Of a stretch of DNA of 64,000 bases, positions 35,689 through 44,854 are shown piece by piece. The position numbers were made by a program, and so were the translations under genes. Under the pieces are notes generated by a model. That model saw only the letters and a list, made by a program, of their open reading frames with translations. It was not told the DNA's origin and searched no databases. The stretch's first letter is position 1. Each line of letters begins with the position of its first letter. The DNA is taken from NCBI GenBank assembly GCA_030645955.1, contig JAUSMR010000076.1:124001-188000 (forward strand), written 5' to 3'. The stretch comes from Gallionella sp. GTDB taxonomy: Bacteria; Pseudomonadota; Gammaproteobacteria; Burkholderiales; Gallionellaceae.

Positions 35689-36696
35689 ATGCGTATCGGC
35701 CCCTACCAACTGAAAAACAATCTGATCGTTGCCCCTATGGCGGGGGTGACGGACCGGCCTTTCCGCATGTTGTGCAAACGCATGGGCGCGGGCATGGCGG
35801 TGAGCGAAATGGTGGCGTCCAATTCGTTGTTGTATGGCTCGGAAAAAACCAGGCGTCGCGCCGACCATGAAGGCGAGGCCGATCCGGTCTCGGTGCAAAT
35901 CGTCGGAGCCGATGCAAAAATGCTGGCTCTGGCCGCGAAACACAACGTGGATCGCGGTGCGCAAATCATAGACATCAACATGGGTTGCCCCGCAAAAAAA
36001 ATCTGCAACGTGATGGCAGGTTCCGCGCTATTGCGCAACGAACCGCTGGTCGCCCGGTTGCTGGAAGCTGTAGTCGGCGCGGTGAATGTTCCGGTCACAC
36101 TCAAAATCCGCACCGGATGGGACAAGCAGAATCGCAACGCGATACGCATCGCCCAAATTGCCGAAACGTCCGGCATCCAGGCGCTCGCAATTCACGGCCG
36201 CACCCGCGCCTGCGCCTACACAGGCGATGCGGAGTACGACACCATCGCTGCGGTGAAGGCCAGCGTGAACATACCCATCATCGCCAATGGCGACATCACC
36301 ACGCCGGAAAAAGCCAAATTTGTGCTGGAACAAACCGGCGCGGATGCGGTGATGATAGGCCGCGCAGCACAGGGCCGCCCGTGGCTGTTCCGCGAGATCG
36401 GGCATTTTCTGAAAACCGGCGAGCATCTCCCGGCACCGGAAGTAGGCGAAATCCACCGCGTGCTGCTGGCGCATGTGCATGAGCTGTACGAATTCTATGG
36501 TGAACACACCGGGTTGCGCGTGGCGCGCAAGCACATCGCCTGGTACACCAAAGGACTGGCCGGCTCGGCGCATTTCCGCCATTACATGAATCAATTGGAA
36601 AGTCCTGCCGGGCAGCTGGCGGCAGTGGACGGGTTTTTTTCGGAACAGGCGCAGCGCGGAACGCGGCTGCATTACATCGGGGAATTGGCAGCATGA
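35689..36696 (+). CDS. dusB: tRNA-dihydrouridine synthase B
   Basis: The 335-residue FMN enzyme begins MRIGPYQLKNNLIVAPMAGV. It has the catalytic Cys in DINMGCPAKKICNVMAGSAL, HGRTRACAYTGDAEYDTIA and the phosphate-binding MIGRAAQGRPWLF. The start at 35689 gives the normal length. It reduces U17 in tRNA. The stop overlaps fis (ATGA), and dusB-fis is an operon conserved across proteobacteria. Confidence 0.95.
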   Translation: MRIGPYQLKNNLIVAPMAGVTDRPFRMLCKRMGAGMAVSEMVASNSLLYGSEKTRRRADHEGEADPVSVQIVGADAKMLALAAKHNVDRGAQIIDINMGCPAKKICNVMAGSALLRNEPLVARLLEAVVGAVNVPVTLKIRTGWDKQNRNAIRIAQIAETSGIQALAIHGRTRACAYTGDAEYDTIAAVKASVNIPIIANGDITTPEKAKFVLEQTGADAVMIGRAAQGRPWLFREIGHFLKTGEHLPAPEVGEIHRVLLAHVHELYEFYGEHTGLRVARKHIAWYTKGLAGSAHFRHYMNQLESPAGQLAAVDGFFSEQAQRGTRLHYIGELAA

Positions 36697-36944
36697 GTGA
36701 TTGCTTGATAAACGAAAATGACATGGCGCGCCATGTGCGCAAGGCACTCAAGGAATATTTCAAGGATCTGGACGGCGAAAAACCGTGCTGCGGCATGTAT
36801 GACATGGTGATGGATTGCGTTGAAAAACCGCTGATCGAAATGGTGCTGGAACATGTGGGCGGCAACCAGACGCGCGCTTCGGAAATGCTGGGCATCAACC
36901 GCAATACCCTGCGCAAGAAAATGCAGCAACACGGAATCGCATAG
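36693..36944 (+). CDS. fis: Fis-family nucleoid protein
   Basis: The 83-residue protein ends in the Fis helix-turn-helix GGNQTRASEMLGINRNTLRK. The N-terminal part (ARHVRKALKEYFKDLDG, then MYDMVMDCVEKPLIEMVL) forms the dimer core, shorter in its beta-hairpin arm than E. coli Fis. It overlaps dusB by four bases. It bends DNA and controls growth-rate-dependent genes. Confidence 0.93.
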   Translation: MSDCLINENDMARHVRKALKEYFKDLDGEKPCCGMYDMVMDCVEKPLIEMVLEHVGGNQTRASEMLGINRNTLRKKMQQHGIA

Positions 36945-36948
36945 TAGG

Positions 36949-37001
36949 GGGCACGCCGTGCTGGTGCCGGAACAAAAGTTTCACGTGCCCCCTGCCCTTA
37001 T
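36949..37001. repeat. Palindromic repeat before purH
   Basis: GGGGGCACGCCGTGCTGGTG leads into CCGGAACAAAAGTTTCACGT and GCCCCCTG. The outer arms GGGGGCACG and CGTGCCCCC are perfect inverted complements. The internal stretch matches the repeat over the mltA start. It could end fis transcription, though no T-run follows. Confidence 0.7.
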
Positions 37002-37022
37002 TTATTTTTACCTGGAACCATC

Positions 37023-38588
37023 ATGGCAACCATCAAACAAGCACTCATCAGCGTGTCGGACAAGTCCGGCGTTCTCGAATTCGCGCAGGGCTTACACCAG
37101 CTCGGCGTAAAGATCCTTTCCACCGGAGGCACCGCCAGGCTTTTCGCCGACAATGGCATTCCTGTCACCGAAGTGGCCGATTACACCGGCTTTCCGGAAA
37201 TGCTGGACGGGCGCGTGAAGACGCTGCAACCCAAAGTTCACGCGGGCATCCTGGCGCGGCGTGATCTGCCGGAGCATGTTGCCACGCTGGCAAAACACAA
37301 CATTCCGACCATCGACCTGGTGGTGGTGAATCTGTATCCGTTTGCCGCAACCATCGCCAAGCCGGATTGCACACTGGAAGATGCCATCGAAAATATCGAT
37401 ATCGGCGGCCCGACCATGGTGCGCGCGGCGGCAAAGAACCACGGCCACGTCGCCATCGTCACCGACCCGGCGGACTATGCTGACGTGCTGGCCGAGATGC
37501 AGACCAATGACGGCGCCGTCTCCGACGCCACGCGTTTCGATCTGGCGAAAAAAGCGTTTTCGCATACCGCCGCCTACGACAGCGCGATCAGCAACTATCT
37601 CACCGCGATCGATGCGGACGGCACCAAGAGCGCGTTCCCTGCGCAGATCAATTTCAATTTCGCCAAGGTGCAGGAAATGCGTTACGGCGAGAACCCGCAT
37701 CAAAGCGCGGCGTTCTACCGCGACCTCAACCCGGTGGCGGGCGGCATCGCCGACTACACCCAGCTGCAGGGCAAGGAGCTGTCCTACAACAATATCGGCG
37801 ACGCCGATGCCGCGTGGGAATTGGTCAAGACCTTCGAGCAACCTGCCTGTGTCATCGTCAAACACGCCAACCCCTGCGGCGTGGCCATCGCCGACAACGC
37901 GCTCAACGCCTACAAACTGGCCTACGCGACCGACACCACCTCCGCGTTCGGCGGCATCATCGCCTTCAACCGCGAACTGGATGCCGACAGTGCGACGCAG
38001 ATCACCGCCAACCAGTTTGTCGAGCTAATCATTGCACCGAGCGCCTCCGAGGCGGCACTCAAGGTCACTGCGGCGAAACAGAACGTGCGCGTGCTCACCG
38101 TGCCGCTGTCCAACGCGCACAACCAATACGACATGAAGCGCGTCGGCGGCGGCCTGCTTTTGCAATCGCCGGATACGCTCAACGTGCAAGCCTCACAGCT
38201 CAAAGTGTTGACCAAGGCGCAACCCACCAGGGAACAATTGCAAGACCTGCTGTTCGCCTGGCGCGTGGCGAAGTATGTAAAGTCCAACGCTATCGTGTTC
38301 TGCAAGGGCGGACAGACCCTGGGAGTGGGCGCGGGACAAATGAGCCGCGTGGACAGCACGCGTATCGCCGCGATCAAGGCCCAGAACGCGGGTTTGAGCC
38401 TGGTTGGTTCCGTGGTCGCATCGGACGCTTTCTTCCCGTTCCGCGACGGGCTGGATGTATTGGCGCAAGCGGGCGCGAAAGCGGTGATCCAGCCTGGCGG
38501 CTCGATGCGCGACGCGGAAGTGATCGCGGCGGCGGACGAGCATGGGCTGGCGATGGTGTTCACCGGCTTCCGCCACTTTAGACATTAA
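37023..38588 (+). CDS. purH: Bifunctional AICAR transformylase/IMP cyclohydrolase
   Basis: The 521-residue enzyme has the N-terminal MGS-like cyclohydrolase ([36 protein letters not shown]) and the C-terminal transformylase with [18 protein letters not shown] and [20 protein letters not shown]. It carries out the last two steps of IMP synthesis. It precedes purD by about 100 bp, as in many proteobacteria. The start is preceded by CTGGAACC. Confidence 0.97.
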   Translation: MATIKQALISVSDKSGVLEFAQGLHQLGVKILSTGGTARLFADNGIPVTEVADYTGFPEMLDGRVKTLQPKVHAGILARRDLPEHVATLAKHNIPTIDLVVVNLYPFAATIAKPDCTLEDAIENIDIGGPTMVRAAAKNHGHVAIVTDPADYADVLAEMQTNDGAVSDATRFDLAKKAFSHTAAYDSAISNYLTAIDADGTKSAFPAQINFNFAKVQEMRYGENPHQSAAFYRDLNPVAGGIADYTQLQGKELSYNNIGDADAAWELVKTFEQPACVIVKHANPCGVAIADNALNAYKLAYATDTTSAFGGIIAFNRELDADSATQITANQFVELIIAPSASEAALKVTAAKQNVRVLTVPLSNAHNQYDMKRVGGGLLLQSPDTLNVQASQLKVLTKAQPTREQLQDLLFAWRVAKYVKSNAIVFCKGGQTLGVGAGQMSRVDSTRIAAIKAQNAGLSLVGSVVASDAFFPFRDGLDVLAQAGAKAVIQPGGSMRDAEVIAAADEHGLAMVFTGFRHFRH

Positions 38589-38590
38589 GC

Positions 38591-38682
38591 CTGTAGCTGG
38601 TGGCTTGTAGCCAGTAGCAGAAGCGCGCCCTGTGGGCGCACATCCAAGCTACCCGCTACGAGCTACTGGCTACAAGCTGGAG
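38591..38682. repeat. Inverted repeat between purH and purD
   Basis: GCTTGTAGCCAGTAGC (38603-38618) and GCTACTGGCTACAAGC (38662-38677) are perfect complements. Between them GCGCGCCCTGTGGGCGCAC forms a smaller hairpin. A relative with CTACAAGCTACAGGCTACC lies at 52955-53033. The ribosome-binding site of purD starts right after the right arm. Confidence 0.75.
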
Positions 38683-38689
38683 AACAAGC

Positions 38690-39964
38690 ATGAAAATTCT
38701 GGTGATAGGAAGTGGCGGCCGCGAGCACGCGCTGGCGTGGCGCTTGGCGCAGGGCGCCAAGGTACAGAAGGTGTATGTCGCGCCGGGCAATGCCGGCACG
38801 GCGCTGGAAGACGGCGTGGAAAATATCGCCATCACCGCCATTCCAGAGCTGATCGAGTTCGTCAAACGCGAAGACATCTACATGACCGTGGTCGGCCCGG
38901 AAGTGCCGCTGGCGGCGGGGATTGTGGATGCCTTCCGCGCTGCGGGACTGAAAATCTTCGGCCCGACTAGGGCCGCCGCGCAACTGGAATCCTCCAAGGA
39001 TTTCGCCAAGCGCTTCATGGTGCGCCACCATATCCCCACCGCATTCTTCGAGACCTTCAGCGACATCGCCGCCGCGCGCGCCTATGTCGGGAAGCACGGC
39101 GCGCCGATCGTCATCAAGGCCGACGGCCTCGCTGCGGGCAAGGGCGTAGTGGTGGCGATGAGCAAGGATGAAGCGTTCGCCGCCATAGACATGATGCTGT
39201 CCGACAACAAGCTGGGCGATGCCGGTGCGCGCGTGGTGATCGAAGAATTTTTGGCTGGGGAGGAAGCCAGTTTCATCGTAATGGTCGATGGAAAAAATGT
39301 TTTGCCGATGGCGACCAGCCAGGATCACAAACGTCTGCTGGATGGTGACAACGGCCCCAACACCGGCGGCATGGGCGCGTATTCGCCTGCGCCGGTGGTA
39401 ACGCCGGAAATCCATGCGCGCGTGCTGCGCGAAGTGATCCAGCCGACAGTGCGCGGCATGGAAAGCGAAGGCATCACCTACACCGGGTTTTTGTATGCCG
39501 GATTGATGATCGACCCGCAGGGCGGCATCAAGGTGCTGGAATTCAACTGCCGCATGGGCGACCCGGAAACCCAGCCTATCATGCTGCGCCTGAAAAGCGA
39601 CTTTGCCGCCATCGTCGAACACGCCATCAACGGCACGCTCGACCAGATAGAAGCAGAATGGGACCGGCGCACCGCGCTGGGCGTGGTGCTGGCGGCGGCG
39701 AATTATCCAGACGCACCCCGCAAGGGCGATGTCATTAGCTACTTGCCGAAGAAGCTGGAAGATGCACATGTATTCCATGCCGGGACTGCCTTGCATGATG
39801 GCAACGTAGTCACCAGCGGCGGCCGCGTGCTGTGCGTCGTCGCACTCGGCACCATGGTGAAGGCAGCGCAGAATCGCGCCTATGAAATCGCCGACAGCAT
39901 TCATTTCGACGGATGCCAGATGCGTCGCGACATCGGCTGGCGCGCGATAGCCAACAGGAAGTAA
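38690..39964 (+). CDS. purD: Phosphoribosylamine-glycine ligase
   Basis: The 424-residue ATP-grasp enzyme begins MKILVIGSGGREHALAWRLA. It has VVGPEVPLAAGIVDAFR, the ATP-grasp loop KADGLAAGKGVVVAMS and FNCRMGDPETQPIMLRL near the metal site. It makes GAR in purine synthesis. GGAGA lies upstream. tsaC begins directly after its stop. Confidence 0.97.
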   Translation: MKILVIGSGGREHALAWRLAQGAKVQKVYVAPGNAGTALEDGVENIAITAIPELIEFVKREDIYMTVVGPEVPLAAGIVDAFRAAGLKIFGPTRAAAQLESSKDFAKRFMVRHHIPTAFFETFSDIAAARAYVGKHGAPIVIKADGLAAGKGVVVAMSKDEAFAAIDMMLSDNKLGDAGARVVIEEFLAGEEASFIVMVDGKNVLPMATSQDHKRLLDGDNGPNTGGMGAYSPAPVVTPEIHARVLREVIQPTVRGMESEGITYTGFLYAGLMIDPQGGIKVLEFNCRMGDPETQPIMLRLKSDFAAIVEHAINGTLDQIEAEWDRRTALGVVLAAANYPDAPRKGDVISYLPKKLEDAHVFHAGTALHDGNVVTSGGRVLCVVALGTMVKAAQNRAYEIADSIHFDGCQMRRDIGWRAIANRK

Positions 39965-40522
39965 TTGTTCCTTCATAGCGCATCGTATCGCCGCATTGCC
40001 GCACACCTCAGGCGCGGCGGCCTGATCGCCTACCCCACCGAATCCTGCTACGGACTGGGCTGCGACCCTGACAACCGCACAGCAGTACTGCGCCTGCTCA
40101 AACTCAAACAGCGCCCGCAACGCAAGGGGCTGATAGTCATCGCGTCAAGTTTTAAGCAAGTGGCGCGTTTTCTGCAACCTCTCACGCCAGCCGAACAACA
40201 GCAACTGATCGCGGCGGGCGCGCAAGCGATCACTTTTCTCCTGCCGTCCCATCATTCAACACCGCGCTGGCTGCGCGGCTCACATGACACACTGGCGGTG
40301 CGGTTAACCGCACATCCACAAGCTGCACTTCTATGTCGAGGCGTGAACAGCGCGCTGGTTTCCACCAGCGCCAATCGCAGCGGGCAGCGCCCCGCCAGGA
40401 CTTACGCGCAATGCCAGCGTTTGTTCGGGCGCAAGGTGTGGGTGTTGCCGGGGCGCGTGGGCAAGCGCAAGAAGCCTTCCACGATCCGCACTTGGGCGGA
40501 TGGCCAGATCATCCGCGGTTAA
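39965..40522 (+). CDS. tsaC: Threonylcarbamoyl-AMP synthase (YrdC/TsaC)
   Basis: The 185-residue protein begins with TTG, directly after the purD stop, with AGGAAG just upstream. YrdC motifs are RRGGLIAYPTESCYGLGCDP, LKQRPQRKGLIVIASSF and VSTSANRSGQRPARTYAQC. Length fits the short TsaC form without a Sua5 domain. It makes threonylcarbamoyl-AMP for t6A in tRNA. Translational coupling with purD is likely. Confidence 0.9.
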   Translation: MFLHSASYRRIAAHLRRGGLIAYPTESCYGLGCDPDNRTAVLRLLKLKQRPQRKGLIVIASSFKQVARFLQPLTPAEQQQLIAAGAQAITFLLPSHHSTPRWLRGSHDTLAVRLTAHPQAALLCRGVNSALVSTSANRSGQRPARTYAQCQRLFGRKVWVLPGRVGKRKKPSTIRTWADGQIIRG

Positions 40523-40551
40523 ATTTAACAAAACGTCAATAGTGCATTATC

Positions 40552-40602
40552 GTAGGGTGCATTCCATGCACCAATGGCAATGGTGCATGGAATGCACCCT
40601 AC
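40552..40602. repeat. Long perfect palindrome, copy 2
   Basis: GTAGGGTGCATTCCATGCAC extends to CA, and its complement is at 40581-40602; loop ATGGCAA differs from copy 1 (21918-21965) by one base. The upstream bases are also alike (CAATAGTGCATTATC against CAATAGCGCAATATC). It lies between tsaC and hemF. Confidence 0.8.
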
Positions 40603-40630
40603 TTTATTGCTGCTTTGAAAGGCAAATGGC

Positions 40631-41548
40631 ATGACAACTGGAGTGCAAATGGATAGCGCAGCCGTCAAAAAATACCTGCTCGAACTGCAAGACCTGATCG
40701 TCACACGGCTGGAACAGGTGGATGGAAAACAATTCCGCCGCGACAGCTGGGTCAAGGACGATAACAGCGGCGGCGGCAGAAGCTGCATCCTCGAGGAGGG
40801 CAACGTGCTGGAACGCGGCGGCGTGGCGTTTTCGCATGTGATGGGCGACAAGATGCCGCCTTCCGCGACGGCGCATCGGCCCGAACTGGCGGGACGCCGC
40901 TGGGAAGCGCTGGGCGTGTCGCTGGTGCTGCATCCGCGAAATCCCTATGCGCCCACCGCCCATGCCAACGTGCGCATGTTTGTGGCGATGAAGGACGATG
41001 AAGCGCCGGTGTTCTGGTTCGGCGGCAGCATGGATCTGACGCCGTATTACGGCTTCGAGGAAGACGCGGCGCATTTTCACCAAACCTGCAAAAATTCGCT
41101 CGCCCCGTTCGGCGACGACCTGTATCCAAAATACAAAAAGTGGTGCGACGATTATTTTTATCTCAAACACCGCCAGGAACAGCGCGGCATCGGCGGCATC
41201 TTTTTCGACGACCTTTCCGAACCGGATTTCGCCACCGCGTTTGCCATCCAGCAAAGCGTCGGCGATCATTTCCTGTTCGCCTACGTGCCTATCCTGGAAC
41301 GCCGCAAAGACATACCCTACGGCGAGCGCGAGCGCGATTTTCAACTCTACCGGCGCGGCCGCTATGTGGAATTCAACCTGGTAATCGATCGCGGCACTAT
41401 CTTCGGCCTGCAAACCAACGGCCGCACCGAATCCATTTTGCTCTCCATGCCGCCGCTGGTGAAATGGCGATATGACTGGCATCCCGAAAAGGGCACACCG
41501 GAAGCAAGGCTTTATGAAGAGTTTCTGGTACCCAAAGACTGGGTATAG
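40631..41548 (+). CDS. hemF: Oxygen-dependent coproporphyrinogen III oxidase
   Basis: The 305-residue enzyme has the HemF signature: [24 protein letters not shown] loop (here [18 protein letters not shown]), then [38 protein letters not shown] and [20 protein letters not shown]. It uses O2 to turn coproporphyrinogen into protoporphyrinogen IX, which HemJ (10.6 kb) could then oxidise. The ribosome-binding site GAAAGG is upstream. Use of an O2-dependent form points to an aerobic or microaerobic life. Confidence 0.97.
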   Translation: MTTGVQMDSAAVKKYLLELQDLIVTRLEQVDGKQFRRDSWVKDDNSGGGRSCILEEGNVLERGGVAFSHVMGDKMPPSATAHRPELAGRRWEALGVSLVLHPRNPYAPTAHANVRMFVAMKDDEAPVFWFGGSMDLTPYYGFEEDAAHFHQTCKNSLAPFGDDLYPKYKKWCDDYFYLKHRQEQRGIGGIFFDDLSEPDFATAFAIQQSVGDHFLFAYVPILERRKDIPYGERERDFQLYRRGRYVEFNLVIDRGTIFGLQTNGRTESILLSMPPLVKWRYDWHPEKGTPEARLYEEFLVPKDWV

Positions 41549-41638
41549 CCGGGGGCTTGCCTGACCGAACTCTGCAACACGCTAACTATTGCCAGCGCGC
41601 GCGGCTATAATTCCCGCCGGTCTTTGCTGCCATCCAAT

Positions 41639-43453
41639 ATGCGTCCCTCCCATATCTCACCGTCAAATAAAGCTTCACCGTCAAATAAAGAAAACCGTGC
41701 CGATTGGCAGACCATACGTTCCCTGCTGCCTTATCTTCTGGAATTCAAGTGGCGCGTGTTCATCGCGCTGAGTCTGCTGGTGCTTTCCAAGCTCGCCAAC
41801 GTGTCCGTCCCGCTGGTGCTCAAGGAAATTATCGATGCGCTGGATAAATCGCATGCGGTTTTGGCGGTGCCGGTGTTTCTGGTCGTAGGCTATGGGGTGC
41901 TGCGCTTGTTCAGCACGCTGTTCGGCGAATTGCGCGATGCGGTGTTCGCCAAGGTGACGCAGCGCGCGATCCGGCGTGTGGCGCTGCAGGTATTCGAGCA
42001 TCTGCACAGCCTGAGTTTACGCTTCCATCTCGACAGGCAAACCGGCGGGGTGTCACGCGACATCGAACGCGGCACGCGCGGGATTGGCTTTTTGCTGAAT
42101 TTCATGCTGTTCAATATCCTGCCCACTTTGCTGGAGATCGGCCTGGTAGCCGCGATCCTGTTCAGCAAGTACAGCATCTGGTTTGCCGCGATCACGTTTG
42201 TCACGCTGCTGGTGTATATCGCATTCACCCTGTTCGTCACCGAGTGGCGCATGGTGGTGCGCCGTTCGATGAACGAACTTGATTCCAAGGCGAACAGCCG
42301 CGCCATCGACAGCCTGCTGAATTATGAAACGGTGAAGTATTTCGGCAATGAACAATATGAAGCGCGGCGTTATGACGAAAATATGCAGCACTGGGAAGTC
42401 GCGGCCGTGCGCAACACCACCTCGCTGGCATACCTGAATGCCGGACAGAGCTTTATCGTCGCCATCGGCATCACCGCGCTGATGCTGCTGGCCGCCGACG
42501 AGGTGGTAAAGGGGACGATGACGATGGGGGATCTGGTGCTGGTCAACGTGTTCATGATCCAGCTGTACATGCCGCTGCATTTTCTCGGTTTCGTGTATCG
42601 CGAAATTCGCCACGCCCTTGCGGATATGGAGAAAATGTTCGGCCTGCTGCGCGAGCATCGTGAAATCGCCGACGAACCGGATGCGCAAGCCTTGTCGGTT
42701 GGCAAGGCCGAGGTGCGTTTTGAGCAGGTCAGTTTCAGCTATGCGCCGGACCGGCAGATTCTATTTGACGTAAACTTTGCGATTCCGGAGGGGCATACCG
42801 TTGCGGTGGTTGGCTCGAGCGGCGCGGGAAAGTCGACGCTGTCGCGCCTGCTGTTCCGTTTCTATGATGTGCAGCAGGGGCGCATTCTCATCAGCGGACG
42901 GGATGTTCGCGAGGTGACACAAACCAGCCTGCGTGCGGCGATAGGTATTGTTCCGCAAGACACCGTGCTGTTCAACGATACGATTTATTACAATATCGCC
43001 TATGGCCGCCCTGATGCAACGCGTGAAGAAATCATCGCCGCGGCTCAGGCCGCGCACATTCATGAATTCATAGAGTCGCTGCCGCAAGGTTATGAGAGCA
43101 TGGTGGGCGAGCGCGGGTTGAAGCTGTCAGGCGGCGAGAAGCAGCGCGTGGCGATTGCCCGCGCCATTCTGAAAAACCCGGCGATACTGATTTTTGATGA
43201 AGCGACTTCCGCGCTCGATTCGAAATCGGAAAAAGCGATTCAAGCAGAGTTGCGCGCGATTGCGCAAAACCGCACTACTCTAGTCATCGCGCATCGCTTA
43301 TCCACTGTGGTGGATGCCGATCAGATTCTGGTAATGGACAAGGGACGTATCGTCGAACGCGGTTCGCATCGCGAATTGCTGTCCCTGAACAAACTTTATG
43401 CACAAATGTGGAATCTTCAGAAACAAGAAGAACAAACGCAGCCTATTGGTTGA
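41639..43453 (+). CDS. Atm1-type ABC exporter (half-transporter)
   Basis: The 604-residue half-transporter has six membrane helices, with the Atm1-type loops LANVSVPLVLKEIIDALD, FHLDRQTGGVSRDIERGTRG and LLNYETVKYFGNEQYEARRY. The ATPase has Walker A VVGSSGAGKSTLSRLLFRFY, signature LKLSGGEKQRVAIARAI and Walker B AILIFDEATSALDS. Bacterial Atm1 relatives export glutathione-linked metal complexes; a role in iron or heavy-metal handling is inference. The start region holds two tandem copies of TCACCGTCAAATAAAG, giving repeated SPSNK residues. Confidence 0.9.
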   Translation: MRPSHISPSNKASPSNKENRADWQTIRSLLPYLLEFKWRVFIALSLLVLSKLANVSVPLVLKEIIDALDKSHAVLAVPVFLVVGYGVLRLFSTLFGELRDAVFAKVTQRAIRRVALQVFEHLHSLSLRFHLDRQTGGVSRDIERGTRGIGFLLNFMLFNILPTLLEIGLVAAILFSKYSIWFAAITFVTLLVYIAFTLFVTEWRMVVRRSMNELDSKANSRAIDSLLNYETVKYFGNEQYEARRYDENMQHWEVAAVRNTTSLAYLNAGQSFIVAIGITALMLLAADEVVKGTMTMGDLVLVNVFMIQLYMPLHFLGFVYREIRHALADMEKMFGLLREHREIADEPDAQALSVGKAEVRFEQVSFSYAPDRQILFDVNFAIPEGHTVAVVGSSGAGKSTLSRLLFRFYDVQQGRILISGRDVREVTQTSLRAAIGIVPQDTVLFNDTIYYNIAYGRPDATREEIIAAAQAAHIHEFIESLPQGYESMVGERGLKLSGGEKQRVAIARAILKNPAILIFDEATSALDSKSEKAIQAELRAIAQNRTTLVIAHRLSTVVDADQILVMDKGRIVERGSHRELLSLNKLYAQMWNLQKQEEQTQPIG

Positions 43454-43510
43454 TTTATATTGAACATAGGGTATGCTTCATGGTGTTGAATCTTGGTGGT
43501 GAGCGACAGG

Positions 43511-44404
43511 ATGATGAATAAAGAACTTTGGATGTTTATGTTGTTCGGCTATGCGCTGACAACACATGTTGCACATGCTGAAACCAGTCGCAGTCATTTT
43601 AAGCCTGACAAGGTGTTGTCTGCCCCGAAATTAAGCAAAGTTTCGTCACCACAAGTACGTTCCCATATTGCGCTGATTTTTGATGAGCAAACCCAGCGTC
43701 CGCTGTTCAACAAAAACGCGGAAATAGTCGCGCCGATAGCCTCCATTACCAAGCTGATGACTGCGATGGTGGTGCTTGATGCGGCGCAGCCCATGGACGA
43801 GGAAGTATGTGTTGCGGAAGACGATTCTGGCACGCGCAAAAGGGCACGCTCAAGGTTAAGCATCGGCATGACATTCACCCGCAGCGAGTTGCTCAAGATG
43901 GCATTGATGGCTTCAGAGAACCGCGCAGCATTGGCCCTGGCTAAAAGTTACCCGGGGGGCACAGCGGCCGCAGTGGCAGCCATGAATGCCAAGGCGCGCG
44001 AGCTGGGTATGCAGAACACCAGGTTTTACGATCCCACCGGATTAAGCAGAGACAACGTTGCTACCGCGCATGATTTGGCCAAGATGGTTGCCGCTGCACG
44101 AAACTACGCTTTGATTCATCAATACAGCACCTCCGCAACACTTTCTGTGGATGGCCTGGGTGGGCGTGAAATGCGCTTTAGCAATACCAATCCATTGGTC
44201 AGGAATACCTCGTGGGATATCGGCGTGAGCAAGACCGGCTTTATCAGCGAGGCGGGACTCTGCCTGGTGATGGAGGCAAAAATAAATCAACGCCCGGTAA
44301 TCATCGTGCTGCTCAATTCCTGGGGAAAACGCACCCGTATAGGCGATGCCAACCGCATCAAGAAATGGATGGAAAGCGCTTACGCACGCGAACATCGTAC
44401 GTAA
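43511..44404 (+). CDS. pbpG: D-alanyl-D-alanine endopeptidase (PBP7-like)
   Basis: The 297-residue protein has a signal peptide (cleavage near VAHAETSRS), then the S11 peptidase motifs: SxxK in PIASITKLMTAM, SxN in LMASENRAALALA and KTG in DIGVSKTGFISEAG. HIALIFDEQTQRPLF opens the domain. Such enzymes cut DD-cross-links in murein in the periplasm. Starts at 43511 and 43514 (adjacent ATGs) are both possible, with ACAGG upstream. Confidence 0.9.
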   Translation: MMNKELWMFMLFGYALTTHVAHAETSRSHFKPDKVLSAPKLSKVSSPQVRSHIALIFDEQTQRPLFNKNAEIVAPIASITKLMTAMVVLDAAQPMDEEVCVAEDDSGTRKRARSRLSIGMTFTRSELLKMALMASENRAALALAKSYPGGTAAAVAAMNAKARELGMQNTRFYDPTGLSRDNVATAHDLAKMVAAARNYALIHQYSTSATLSVDGLGGREMRFSNTNPLVRNTSWDIGVSKTGFISEAGLCLVMEAKINQRPVIIVLLNSWGKRTRIGDANRIKKWMESAYAREHRT

Positions 44405-44854
44405 CGCGGCCAGACGGGTGTTTGTCCAACCTGGAGCTGTCACTCTACTGATCTTTGACCATTCCATGATTGAATTACTCCTGCCGGTTGCTATCGTCAC
44501 TCTGGTTGTACTGGGGTAACACTGTGGCCGTATTGGCGATACGCCCAGTCCTGCGGTGTCCGATAATCCTGCTGCGATTCAGCGCCTTTGGCAATACTTC
44601 ATCGCCATCAATCTGTAACTGATCCGTGCGCAAACTTTTTCTGTAACGGCTTGAACCAGAATGCCGCTTGGCAGCTTTGAACGTTGCGCCCAAACTATCA
44701 TGTCCGCACCTCCTTCCGTCCAGCCAGATTCACCTGTCCATTGAAAATCTTTCCGGCTATTACATGCTTGCCATGAAACTGCTTTATTGTCATCATGAAC
44801 GCGGAGTGATTTAAACTGCATGCTAAAAAGCCCGGGTATGGAAGCGAAAATAAT
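44405..44854. other. Gene-free gap between pbpG and the cyclase gene
   Basis: The 450-bp stretch holds only short open frames with no family resemblance on either strand. No tRNA, terminator with T-run or repeat shared with the rest of the window was seen. It probably carries the promoter of the cyclase operon, but I cannot point to clear -35/-10 boxes. Confidence 0.5.

Noticed and set aside
44475..44821. Short minus-strand frames in the gap before the cyclase gene
   Set aside because: Composition and sequence show no family features, no ribosome-binding sites fit, and they overlap each other.
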